Shown one piece after another: positions 1 through 7,626 of a stretch of DNA of 14,140 nt. Position numbers and translations under genes: made by a program. The DNA is taken from assembly GCA_041623895.1 (NCBI GenBank), contig JBFJVZ010000182.1:1-14140 (forward strand). Reading direction: 5' to 3'. Below the pieces are notes generated by a model. It did not search any database. It had not been told where the DNA came from and was given only the letters and a program-made list of their open reading frames with translations. Within the stretch, counting starts at the first letter, position 1. Every line of letters begins with the position of its first letter. The DNA comes from JBFJVZ01 sp041623895. GTDB taxonomy: Bacteria > Planctomycetota > Planctomycetia > Pirellulales > Pirellulaceae.

Positions 1-216
1 CGCGGACCGAAGTCTGGCGACTCCGGCTACGACTTTTGAGACAAAGCCTAGCTATAGCTAGTACCAGGACAAATAACCCCCATGGGAGAGTTAGCGAGGG
101 ACCTCATTCATCCCTCGCTGACGCGTCGGGTTACCAAAGCCGGCACGCGTCCCGGCTTACAACGGTGAGCCGTGGGCCGTAACGGCACCGGGCTGAATCC
201 CGACAATGCCCAATCT
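1..216. repeat. Repeat-rich spacer downstream of the FemAB gene
   Basis: No gene is supported here. Bases 5-30 match the right half of the repeat seen complete at 8421-8479 (a segment ending in TCCGGCTAC). Bases 48-61 form a perfect 14-base palindrome, CTAGCTATAGCTAG. Bases 93-101 and 111-119 are a perfect 9-base inverted repeat (AGCGAGGGA / TCCCTCGCT), with outer boxes TAACCC at 74-79 and GGGTTA at 128-133; this is a degenerate copy of the hairpin at 8567-8630. Bases 137-143 and 152-158 (AAGCCGG / CCGGCTT) form a further hairpin. One of these stems may help end the minus-strand FemAB transcript, but none has a clear T-run. Confidence 0.7.
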
Positions 217-1245
217 CTACGGGATTCCTCGCACAATGGGCGGTCCAATCAATCGGGTCAACCAAACGGGAAGCCGTTGCCAGATCTGCACCAGTCGTCG
301 TTTGCCCTCGGCATCCGGCCGCATGTCTTCCGGGGATCCCTTGCGAACATAGTATTGCCAGACCGCCGAATGCGGTCGGGCGCCCCACTGTTTCTTGAAT
401 CGGTACGTCCCGCTTCCTTCACTGCTGCGGCCGAAATCAAATGTACGACTGCCTCGCGCAATCGCTCGCTGGAGCAGGTGCCAATACATCAGCATGTTTG
501 CGTTGGTGCTGTTGAACTCGCGAAGACAGCTGGCGCTGGGAACTTCGGTGACATCGCCGCCATGCACCAACAGACCGCCGGCGATGGTCCGTCCGTCTTT
601 TCGCACCACGCACAACTCAGCATCACGACCGAACTCGTCCAGAATGCAGCCAAACAGTTTGCGGGGAAAAACCGGTGTTCCCAGGTCACGCATGTTCCGC
701 GCGAAAACCCCGTAGAAGTCCGGCAGGAATTCCGACCTGCCAAACTCCACCGTCAAGTCATAGTCAGCTGACTTTTTGATCTGACTGCGGAGCTTCGACT
801 TGAAGGACGTCATCAGCGCTTCGGCCGACTTCGGAAGTTCAAGCCGCATGTGAACCTTCTCGGTCCGCCGAAAGTTGAAGCGAGGATGGTTGGCGGGCTT
901 TTCATGCCTCAATTCCAGGTAACGGACGTCAAGCCGATCGGCCAGGTCGCAGGCCCTGTCAATCAACAGACTCGCCGCTGAATCGTCCTTCGCCCACACC
1001 CCGCCGGTGTTGATGTAAGGAATGCTGACCAGGAATCGTCCAAAGATCGGTCCCGACACCAGCATCAAAGGTAAAACGCCAGTGATCTCATGACCGTTGC
1101 AAGATTGAAGCAAATAGGCGCGTTGCCCCAAACCGCTGGCGACACTGCTGATCCACGCTGGCCGATGGCCGCTTAGCCGCGGGTATTCACCGCTGGCGAT
1201 CGAGGGCCAGGCTGTCGGCCAATCAAGCGTTTCCACTCTATTCAC
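217..1245 (-). CDS. FemAB family protein, exosortase/PEP-CTERM-associated type
   Basis: A 342-residue protein with the layout of FemAB-like GNAT acyl/aminoacyl transferases. The second half carries the family signature FDFGRSSEGSG at residues 269-279, followed by FKKQWGA at 283-289, typical of the FemAB-related proteins found in exosortase (XrtA/PEP-CTERM) gene sets. The basic stretch SKLRSQIKKS at 150-159 begins the second GNAT-like domain. No signal peptide or membrane segment is visible, so it is probably cytoplasmic. FemAB proteins move an aminoacyl or similar group to an amine; the substrate of this subgroup is not established. The start is a GTG; an AGGA lies about 13 bases upstream, rather far for a ribosome site. 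It is divergent from the first FeeM-like gene across a 415-base gap and may share regulation with it. The family call is firm; the role is unknown. Confidence 0.85.
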   Translation of the reverse strand: MNRVETLDWPTAWPSIASGEYPRLSGHRPAWISSVASGLGQRAYLLQSCNGHEITGVLPLMLVSGPIFGRFLVSIPYINTGGVWAKDDSAASLLIDRACDLADRLDVRYLELRHEKPANHPRFNFRRTEKVHMRLELPKSAEALMTSFKSKLRSQIKKSADYDLTVEFGRSEFLPDFYGVFARNMRDLGTPVFPRKLFGCILDEFGRDAELCVVRKDGRTIAGGLLVHGGDVTEVPSASCLREFNSTNANMLMYWHLLQRAIARGSRTFDFGRSSEGSGTYRFKKQWGARPHSAVWQYYVRKGSPEDMRPDAEGKRRLVQIWQRLPVWLTRLIGPPIVRGIP

Positions 1246-1659
1246 GTTTGTTGACTTGTCCTAAGTGCCGGGCCTAAAGCTTTCGGAACCGATGAGGGAC
1301 CAGGAATACAGGTCCCAAACCATACGACAGCGGCGGGTTGCGGAGAATCTCCGCCGCGGCAAATCCCCAAGAATCGCGACGTCAGCCCGTCAGACTCGCT
1401 GAGCCCGGGTTAAATGCCAGCAGCCTGGGAATTTTGTCGGTTTTCTTTTTGACCGACCGAAATCCTCGACCTACTGTTCCGCGGAAGGTTTACGTATTTG
1501 TCGCCATTTGCTGCGCGAATCGCGGGATTCTTTCCCAAAACAATTTGCTTTTCAACTTTTCGTCAATTCAGTCGCATTCCGTCTCGTATTTGGTCGGCTC
1601 ATCGTTCATCCGTTGATGGTGAGTCCGCCCGCGGACGGAAGCCTACATGGTACTGTCCC
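1246..1659. promoter_or_regulatory. Divergent intergenic region between FemAB and FeeM-like 1
   Basis: This 414-base gap must hold the promoters of both divergent genes, though I cannot assign -35/-10 boxes. It contains a perfect inverted repeat at 1340-1354 (GCGGAGA-A-TCTCCGC), which competes with an alternative stem GCGGCGG (1330-1336) / CCGCCGC (1351-1357). A second hairpin is GTCGGT (1436-1441) / ACCGAC (1452-1457) around a T-rich loop. Either could be an operator or a leader structure. The FeeM-like 1 reading frame stays open back to a TTG at 1498, but that extension is low in family resemblance and probably untranslated. Confidence 0.4.
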
Positions 1660-2457
1660 ATGCGTGATCGTCACGCCCCTATCGACCGAACAACGGGCAA
1701 TTCATCTTCGTCGCAACCGAAGCGCCCGAATCGCGGCTCGCGGGAGCGAACCGTGATTGACGGAGTTGTCTATAAAATCGCCGATTGCCAGGAGGAACGC
1801 GAAGCCGCCTTTCGCCTGATCCATGATGCCTACATGAAGTCGGGTCTGATGGAGCCCAATGCAGCCGGAATGCGCGTTACCCCGCATCACTGCCTGCCAA
1901 CAACCGATCTGTTTGTTGCCTATCACGGTGACCAACTGATTTACACCATGTCGCTGATCAGCGACGACGCAATGGGGTTGCCGCTGGAACGGGTTTATGA
2001 AGGCGAGGTAAACGCTCTTCGTCAATCATCGGGCGACTATCTTGCCGAAGTATCTTGCCTAGCGGCTCGCGAAGGTCATTTTCCGCGGGGCCGCATGTAC
2101 CAGGTTTTTGTGCGGCTCGCTGGACTGATGGTTCAATCTGCACGGGAGAACGGAGTCGAGCGACTGCTGATCGCGTGTCATCCCAGGCACGCGAGATTCT
2201 ACAAGAACTTCCTGGGTTTCAAACAATTTGGCGAGCAACTCAATTATTCCGTTGTCAAGAACCATCCGGCTGTTGCCTGCCAACACGACTTCGCGCTCTT
2301 GGATTCGGAGCGGTACAAACTGTATGACAAGATTTACGAATACCAGTTTCCGTACTGGGAACTTTATCACCAACCGATGCTGCAAGAGCATCGAGATTAT
2401 TTCGCTGAGATCACTGAACTATGCAACGCCTTCTTTCCGCTCACCGAAGTGGCCTAG
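1660..2457 (+). CDS. FeeM-like N-acyl amino acid synthase (paralogue 1)
   Basis: A 265-residue acyltransferase of the FeeM/LuxI-like branch of the GNAT fold. FeeM enzymes join an acyl chain from acyl carrier protein to the amino group of an amino acid. Landmarks shared with the three paralogues in this window: AAFRLIHDAYMKSGL (49-63), MR..PHH (71-77), GLPLE (106-110), AEVSC (129-133, conserved acidic residue E130), HPRHARFY (174-181) and HPAV (202-205). The tail contains LD..RY.LY..IY....YW (214-233), shared only with paralogue 4. The first 35 residues are polar, basic and probably disordered. ATG 1660 gives a leader as long as in paralogues 2 and 4, but GTG 1753 has a better ribosome site (GGGAG, six-base spacer) and would give 234 residues. 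No membrane segment is seen. The family is well supported; the acyl and amino acid substrates cannot be read from sequence. Confidence 0.85.
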   Translation: MRDRHAPIDRTTGNSSSSQPKRPNRGSRERTVIDGVVYKIADCQEEREAAFRLIHDAYMKSGLMEPNAAGMRVTPHHCLPTTDLFVAYHGDQLIYTMSLISDDAMGLPLERVYEGEVNALRQSSGDYLAEVSCLAAREGHFPRGRMYQVFVRLAGLMVQSARENGVERLLIACHPRHARFYKNFLGFKQFGEQLNYSVVKNHPAVACQHDFALLDSERYKLYDKIYEYQFPYWELYHQPMLQEHRDYFAEITELCNAFFPLTEVA

Positions 2458-2487
2458 TGGTGCTTCCACTTTGAACTTGAACGAGCG

Positions 2488-2559
2488 AAAAGGGGTCAGG
2501 TACCAATAGCCGCCAGCGGCCCTGCGGGTGCTTCGCACTTTTGGTACCTGACCCCTTTT
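2488..2559. repeat. 18-base perfect inverted repeat hairpin (AAAAGGGGTCAGGTACCA type)
   Basis: Bases 2488-2505 (AAAAGGGGTCAGGTACCA) pair perfectly with 2542-2559 (TGGTACCTGACCCCTTTT) around a 36-base loop that contains a smaller GCCGCCAGCGGC stem. The right arm ends in a run of T, so on the + strand it could act as a terminator after FeeM-like 1. From memory, this GGGGTCAGGTACC hairpin is a dispersed repeat in many bacterial genomes and resembles REP-like non-autonomous elements; no transposase is present here. Confidence 0.85.
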
Positions 2560-2591
2560 TCGCATAAACCCAGGGAGCATTTGAGAACGCC

Positions 2592-2918
2592 ATGACGCAT
2601 CCATTCCGAGTTGTCGCACCGGATCATCATGAGCCCAGCGGTCAGGCCGCCGACGAACGACGGGCCGCCAAACGTTTTCCGACGCCGCATAAAGAATTGC
2701 GATTACGCACCACGCGAAAGGCAACGGTAACGGACGAATCGTTCACCGGATATGGATTGTTGGTGGACGATGCACGCGACCTGGCGATGGGTCAGCCAGT
2801 CGAACTTGAGGATGGCGATGGGCCGCCGATCGTAGGCATCATCGTGCACTTGACCGCCACCGAGAACGGTCATTGGATGATCGGCGTTCAAATTGACGAA
2901 TCTCACCTGCCAATTTGA
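2592..2918 (+). CDS. Small PilZ-like protein, probable c-di-GMP binding
   Basis: A 108-residue cytoplasmic protein resembling a single PilZ domain. Both c-di-GMP contact motifs are readable: RxxxR as RAAKR (24-28) and DxSxxG as DESFTG (48-53). The later pattern, with G67 in AMGQPVELED and a closing WMIGVQI at 95-101, fits the PilZ barrel. PilZ proteins change a partner's activity when c-di-GMP is bound. The gene lies 134 bases after FeeM-like 1 on the same strand, separated by a hairpin that may end the upstream transcript, so co-transcription is uncertain. The ribosome site is weak: GGGAG lies about 14 bases upstream of the ATG. The match is short and made by eye; the motifs make it likely but not certain. 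Confidence 0.65.
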   Translation: MTHPFRVVAPDHHEPSGQAADERRAAKRFPTPHKELRLRTTRKATVTDESFTGYGLLVDDARDLAMGQPVELEDGDGPPIVGIIVHLTATENGHWMIGVQIDESHLPI

Positions 2919-2940
2919 AAACGACCGCACAGCGTTGTTA

Positions 2941-2984
2941 AATCCCTTCGGGATTCTTGGATCCACGCGCTTCGCTGTTTTTTT
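2941..2984 (+). terminator. Candidate terminator between convergent PilZ and RND genes
   Basis: A perfect six-base stem with a three-base loop (AATCCC-TTC-GGGATT, 2941-2955) is followed by a weaker bulged stem at 2964-2977 and seven T residues at 2978-2984. The T-run is on the + strand, fitting an end for the PilZ transcript. The first stem might also slow the convergent minus-strand pump transcript, but it has no strong T-run in that direction. Confidence 0.45.
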
Positions 2985-3000
2985 AGTGCACCCGCCGCGG

Positions 3001-6000
3001 TCAATTTCGAGCTGGTTTCAGCAACGAATAGTAGGCGGGTGTAAAACCAAGTGCGATCAGCGTTGCTCCCAAGATGCCTCCAGCGATCACGACCATCATG
3101 GGCGGAAAGAAATCGCCCCCCCGCAAGATCAGCGGTAGCACGCCGGCGACAGTTGTCACCGACGTTGCCAGTACATGCCGAGTCGACTGCGCCACGCATT
3201 GGTCGATGGTCAGCGAATGCTGCTCGCCAAGTTGACATTCGTTGAGAACAACAATCGAGTCGTTGACGGCCAGGCCCATCATCCCCGCAATGCCGACGAT
3301 CGCGAAAATCCCGATTGGAAAAGCGAACAGCCACAAGCTAAACAACCCCAGTCCAACGGAGAGCACGGCCACGACGCAAATGATGCCGGCCATGCGAAAG
3401 GAGCCGAGCGTCAACACGAGGACGGCAGCCATCAACACGATGATGATGCTTAAATACGCCAGCAGATTTCCAACCGCCGCGTTGCGCTCAGCGCTGATGC
3501 CGCCAAAGTCGTATCGGTATCCAATCGGCATCTCAAAGCCTTGCTTGCGCATCAATGCCTTGAATTCTTCTTCGATCACGATTGGAAGTTCCCCGGACTG
3601 GACATACGCATAGACGATATTACAGCGAGTGGAATTGCGTCGATACAAACTGAAGATTTGTTGGTCGACGGTCCAATTGGCAACGCTTTCCAGCGACATG
3701 ATCCGCGGATCAGGATCAGCGGTCACCAGCGGTAGTGAAAGCACCCGTTCTGGATCATTGACTTGATTGTTGGCCAAGCGGACCCGAATCGGAACTTCTT
3801 CCATCTCTTCACTTAGCGTTGTCGCGACTTGCCCATCAAGGCAGTCACGTATCTGGCGGGAGATGACTTCGTCGACCAAGCCCGAGTTTTCCACTTCGTT
3901 TTGCTGGATATCCAGCCCGAACAAGGGTCCACCAGGATCCAGCGATGACCGGGTGTGAATCACACCCGGGACTTGCATCAACAAACGCTGTGCTTGCTGT
4001 CCCAGATCGAACAAGTGGGCGAGGGAAGAGCCGTAGATGCGGAGTTCGATCGGGGCTGGTGCGGGCGGTCCCTGTTCAATCAGCGTTACCACACATTGTG
4101 CCTGGCGAAGTTGCTCGTTCAACTCACGCTGGATTTGATGAATTAGATCAAGCGAAACCGTGGGCGTATTCAATTGCACGAGGGCTTGCGCAACGTTGGG
4201 TCGATTGTCCTCCAGGGCAACCATGCTGTAGTGCAATTTGGGTGCGCTTCTGCCGACAAAGAGTGCCACCTCCTGAACTTCAGGATGCGCGATTGCGATC
4301 TCGCGGGCACGGAGTGCGACTTGCTCGGTTTCAGCCACCGATGCATGAGCGGGCAACCGGACGGTGAAGTAAAAGTGGTCGCGCTCGGCGATCGGAAAAA
4401 ACTGTTCTTGCAAGGAACCGGCCACACCGAATCCTACCAACGGCACGGTCATCGAGAAAGCGATCAGGAGTGAGGGATAACGCAACACGACTTCCAGAAA
4501 CCTGCGGTAGCCGCGGGCAATCGGTGTTTCGCCTTCCACCGGCGGCGGATCGACCGGCACGATTCCGCGCGCCGGCCGCAAGCACCAGGCAGCCAAGATG
4601 GGAATGATGGTCAGCGAGAGCAGCAGCGACCCAATCAAGCAAGTGATCACCGACCAGCCCAATTGTTCCATGAATTCGCCCACCGGTCCCCCAATCAACA
4701 GGATCGGCAAGAACCCCAGGATCGTGGTCACATTCGACCCAACCAGCGGTGTCGTTAGCCGTCGAATGCTCTGCTGAATCGCTTGCACCGCGGGCGCCCC
4801 GCTATCGAGGCGACGTTGGATGTCATCGACAACAATGATGGGATTGTCGATCAGCATCCCGAGGGCAAGGATCAGGCCCGCGATCGACATCTGGTGTAAG
4901 GAAATTCCAAAAGGAATCATCAAAAAGAAAACGACTCCCATGGTCAGGGGAAGGGCGCAACAGACCGGAATCGCGGCCCGCCATCCCATCACCAAGCAGA
5001 CCACCACGATCACCAGTAGCATGCCCAACGCGAGGCTTGCATACAAATTTGCGGCTCGTTCGTCAGTGTATTTCTTTTGGTTGAAAAGAATGGTAATCCC
5101 CAGTTCCGCGGGCAGTGCCTGCTTGAATTCGTCAAGCACGTCCTGCTGGCGCTTCGTCCAAGCATCGATGGAATAGGCCTCATCCATCCGAGTTGCCACC
5201 ACGACCGCACGTCGGCCGCGGACATAGGCGGACTCGGCCCGCGGTTCTCGCTCGCCTCGCCGAATGCTTGCCACGTCGCCTAGTTGCAGCTGTCGATTCT
5301 CTGTATCGCCACGAAAAAGAAGATGACGAAGCCAGTCCAAGCTATCGACATCTCCGCTCAGGCTGACCGGCATCGTGTGTCCGCCCGCTTGCGCGGTTGC
5401 ATCGAGTCCCTCGGAATCCCGCGCGCGAATACGCTCGCTGACCTCCTGAATCGTCAGTCTGGTTGCGGCGATCGTCTCCTCGTCCAGCTCGACCAGGACT
5501 TCCTCTGCCGGTATTCCGAAGGTTTCGGTGAACCGTGTGCCCTTGATAAAACTCAATCGATTGTCCAGCTCTCGGCCCCAGCGAGCCAACACCCCCGGTT
5601 CGACGGGCCGCTTGCTTTGCTCATGCAAGGCGATGACGGTTGAATGCGAACCCCATCTGCGATCGTCGACCAGGATGGGAACGCTGGCACGAGGCGGCAA
5701 CTGGCCGACCACTTCCGACAGCTGATCTTGGATCCTGGTCCACGACCTGCCAACGTCATTGACCTCATCGGTCAAACGAATGAAGACCAGCGAGACGCCG
5801 CGCAGCGAAGAAGATTCGATCGAGGCCACCGTGCCAGCTTCGCGAAGCGTTTGCTCGATCGGTTCCGTCACCAGCGACTCGACCTCCAGCGGTTCGGCGC
5901 CGGGTAACTGCGTGGTAACATAACCCCAGCGCACCTGGGACTCGGGATCTTCGCGTGTCGAGCGGGTGCTAAATCCGGCGATACCGCTGACAGCGATCAA

Positions 6001-6051
6001 GGTCACTGCCAAGATCATCAGCCTCGGATTTTGATAGGCGCGACGGATCAT
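3001..6051 (-). CDS. RND family efflux permease (AcrB-like)
   Basis: A 1016-residue inner-membrane pump, full length for the AcrB/MdtB class, which exports lipophilic substrates using the proton gradient. The layout is canonical: one N-terminal membrane helix (about 11-27), a periplasmic loop, helices 2-6 from about 335 to 490, a second periplasmic loop, and helices 8-12 from about 855 to the end. The helix-4 motif reads GMLIDNPIIVVDD (398-410): the first proton-relay aspartate is kept (D402), but the second is N403. The helix-10 motif reads GLAVNDSIVV (926-935), with N930 where AcrB has lysine. Both changes occur in other RND pumps, so loss of function is not implied. Its ATG overlaps the stop of the upstream membrane fusion gene (ATGA), which indicates translational coupling. 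No outer-membrane channel gene is in the window. Export of lipoamino acids made by the neighbours is inferred from position only. Confidence 0.95.
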   Translation of the reverse strand: MIRRAYQNPRLMILAVTLIAVSGIAGFSTRSTREDPESQVRWGYVTTQLPGAEPLEVESLVTEPIEQTLREAGTVASIESSSLRGVSLVFIRLTDEVNDVGRSWTRIQDQLSEVVGQLPPRASVPILVDDRRWGSHSTVIALHEQSKRPVEPGVLARWGRELDNRLSFIKGTRFTETFGIPAEEVLVELDEETIAATRLTIQEVSERIRARDSEGLDATAQAGGHTMPVSLSGDVDSLDWLRHLLFRGDTENRQLQLGDVASIRRGEREPRAESAYVRGRRAVVVATRMDEAYSIDAWTKRQQDVLDEFKQALPAELGITILFNQKKYTDERAANLYASLALGMLLVIVVVCLVMGWRAAIPVCCALPLTMGVVFFLMIPFGISLHQMSIAGLILALGMLIDNPIIVVDDIQRRLDSGAPAVQAIQQSIRRLTTPLVGSNVTTILGFLPILLIGGPVGEFMEQLGWSVITCLIGSLLLSLTIIPILAAWCLRPARGIVPVDPPPVEGETPIARGYRRFLEVVLRYPSLLIAFSMTVPLVGFGVAGSLQEQFFPIAERDHFYFTVRLPAHASVAETEQVALRAREIAIAHPEVQEVALFVGRSAPKLHYSMVALEDNRPNVAQALVQLNTPTVSLDLIHQIQRELNEQLRQAQCVVTLIEQGPPAPAPIELRIYGSSLAHLFDLGQQAQRLLMQVPGVIHTRSSLDPGGPLFGLDIQQNEVENSGLVDEVISRQIRDCLDGQVATTLSEEMEEVPIRVRLANNQVNDPERVLSLPLVTADPDPRIMSLESVANWTVDQQIFSLYRRNSTRCNIVYAYVQSGELPIVIEEEFKALMRKQGFEMPIGYRYDFGGISAERNAAVGNLLAYLSIIIVLMAAVLVLTLGSFRMAGIICVVAVLSVGLGLFSLWLFAFPIGIFAIVGIAGMMGLAVNDSIVVLNECQLGEQHSLTIDQCVAQSTRHVLATSVTTVAGVLPLILRGGDFFPPMMVVIAGGILGATLIALGFTPAYYSLLKPARN

Positions 6052-7316
6052 GGTAGGTCATTCACGATGCGTACGATCATTCCGGGAACCACTCGATGGA
6101 CTCCTTCCGTCATGATGATCGATCGATCAGGCAGTGTCGACGAAACAAATGCCCGCAGACCGTTGGTATGCAGAACGCTGACCTCGACCTTTTGGACCTC
6201 GTAAGTGGGAGCTTGCTGTTGGGAATCAATCGGCTGCAGACGATAACAGGACCACAACCCGCGCACGCTCGTGACCAGGGCGGAGAGCGGTACCTCGACG
6301 CAGTCGGCTTCGACCCGCTTGTTGACAACCAGGGTGGCCGTTTGTCCCGGCAAAACGATCTCTTTCGACTGATCCTGAAGCGGAATGATGACGTCGACCG
6401 TCCGTAGCATGTCATCGACTTCTGAAATCGCACGCATGTTTGAAATCGCGTGCGGATGCTGGTTGATCTGCAGGTGCTTGGCTTTGGCAACCAGCTGCAG
6501 ATTCTTTCGGGGCACCGAGAATCTGGCTTCCAACTGATTCTGCTCGTTGATCTCGACAACGATTTGACCGGCCGCCAAGGTTACGCCCTCGTCCTGCAGA
6601 CGCCGGATACAGACACCATCGAAAGGCGCCGACAACACCGATCTTTCGAATTGAACGTCCAACCGCTTCAGTTGTGCCTCAATCGCCGCAACGCGATTTT
6701 GTTGGGCCTCGATGTCCTCCTCTCGACTTCCCGTCTCAAACTCCTCCAGCCGTTGTCGCGCTTGTTCCAGGGAGTGCTTGGCCGCCTCATACGAGTAGAA
6801 AGCCTGCTCATAGTCCGAACGGGAAATGGCCCTTGATTGATAAACTTTCTCGGCCCGATCTTTTTCTGCCAAGTTGCGGACCAGCTCAACCTCCAACCGC
6901 TTCACCTCCGCTCGTGCTGCCGCAATGACTTCGGCACGTTCACCCCGGCGCAACCGATCGAGTATGGACGCTTCGATCTTGCGCTGTGTCAGCAGCACGT
7001 TCTTATCGGCTTGCAATGCCGCTGTATCCAACCGAGCCAGGGGCTGCCCGGCCGCGACCGAACCACCTTCGTCGACCAACACTTCTTCCAACTTGCCGGC
7101 AAGCTCGAAGGACAAGGCGGCACGCCGCGCCGGTTCAATCCGTCCGTAGTAGGTGAGCGGGTAGGAGAACGACGACTGGCGACGAACCTCCGCAGCGGAA
7201 ACCGGTATGATCGGTACCTTTCTGGGTTGTTGGCTGAGATCCTGCTCGCAACCGGCTATGAGGATTGCCGATGCAGCAAGGGCAACCTGAATGGTGGTAC
7301 GTGTACAGGAGATCAT
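6048..7316 (-). CDS. RND efflux membrane fusion lipoprotein (HlyD/AcrA-like)
   Basis: A periplasmic adaptor of 422 residues that should bridge the RND permease to an outer-membrane channel. The start at 7316 is chosen because it gives a lipoprotein signal peptide with lipobox LIAGC and lipidated Cys23. The reading frame extends to 7418, but that would bury the signal. Domains in order: lipoyl/barrel-sandwich half around FELAGKLEEVLVDEGGSV; a long Lys/Arg/Glu/Gln-rich coiled-coil hairpin (about 95-205, with RAEVKRLEVELVRNLAEKDR); the second lipoyl half at LSAPFDGVCIRRLQDEGVTL; then beta-barrel and membrane-proximal parts ending VPGMIVRIVNDLP. It overlaps the permease by four bases (ATGA), so the two form one operon. 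It is divergent from FeeM-like 2, with about 310 bases between the two start codons. The family call is firm; the substrate is unknown. Confidence 0.93.
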   Translation of the reverse strand: MISCTRTTIQVALAASAILIAGCEQDLSQQPRKVPIIPVSAAEVRRQSSFSYPLTYYGRIEPARRAALSFELAGKLEEVLVDEGGSVAAGQPLARLDTAALQADKNVLLTQRKIEASILDRLRRGERAEVIAAARAEVKRLEVELVRNLAEKDRAEKVYQSRAISRSDYEQAFYSYEAAKHSLEQARQRLEEFETGSREEDIEAQQNRVAAIEAQLKRLDVQFERSVLSAPFDGVCIRRLQDEGVTLAAGQIVVEINEQNQLEARFSVPRKNLQLVAKAKHLQINQHPHAISNMRAISEVDDMLRTVDVIIPLQDQSKEIVLPGQTATLVVNKRVEADCVEVPLSALVTSVRGLWSCYRLQPIDSQQQAPTYEVQKVEVSVLHTNGLRAFVSSTLPDRSIIMTEGVHRVVPGMIVRIVNDLP

Positions 7317-7626
7317 GTCACCGCATTCTGCGCGACTTATTGAAACCACGAGTTTTGAGTGGTCGGCGCAACTCTGGCCACGACGACGGTAAATCGGGCA
7401 ACGGGAAAAGGAATGCAAGGCAAAAAAGCGGGATCTATACGATGACTCAAATGCTTGCCTTTGTCTCGTCCTGAGACGCTGACTTTTCCGGTTTTAATGG
7501 TCTTTCGGTCAAGTTGCCGGCCCTGATAGGACGAACCTCAGTTCTGAGGTCTTTTCCCGCGCAAGATCGGCGGACGAAGAGTGGCATCGGGGCTGCTTTT
7601 GGGTTGCGCGGAGAGAACAAACAATT
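7317..7626. promoter_or_regulatory. Divergent control region between efflux operon and FeeM-like 2
   Basis: This 310-base gap must carry the promoter of the pump operon (minus) and that of FeeM-like 2 (plus). Two symmetric sites are visible: GTCTC (7463-7467) / GAGAC (7473-7477), and a longer perfect one at 7535-7550 (ACCTCAG-TT-CTGAGGT). The second lies about 77 bases upstream of the FeeM-like 2 ATG and about 220 from the pump start, so it could be an operator for one or both. No consensus sigma-70 boxes could be assigned with confidence. Confidence 0.4.

Noticed and set aside
172..771. 199-residue + strand open frame opposite the FemAB gene
   Set aside because: It is antisense to a well-supported protein and shows no recognisable motif; a shadow frame in GC-rich DNA.
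7317..7418. Longer start (7418) for the membrane fusion protein
   Set aside because: It would place 34 residues before the lipoprotein signal peptide, making export and Cys23 lipidation unlikely.
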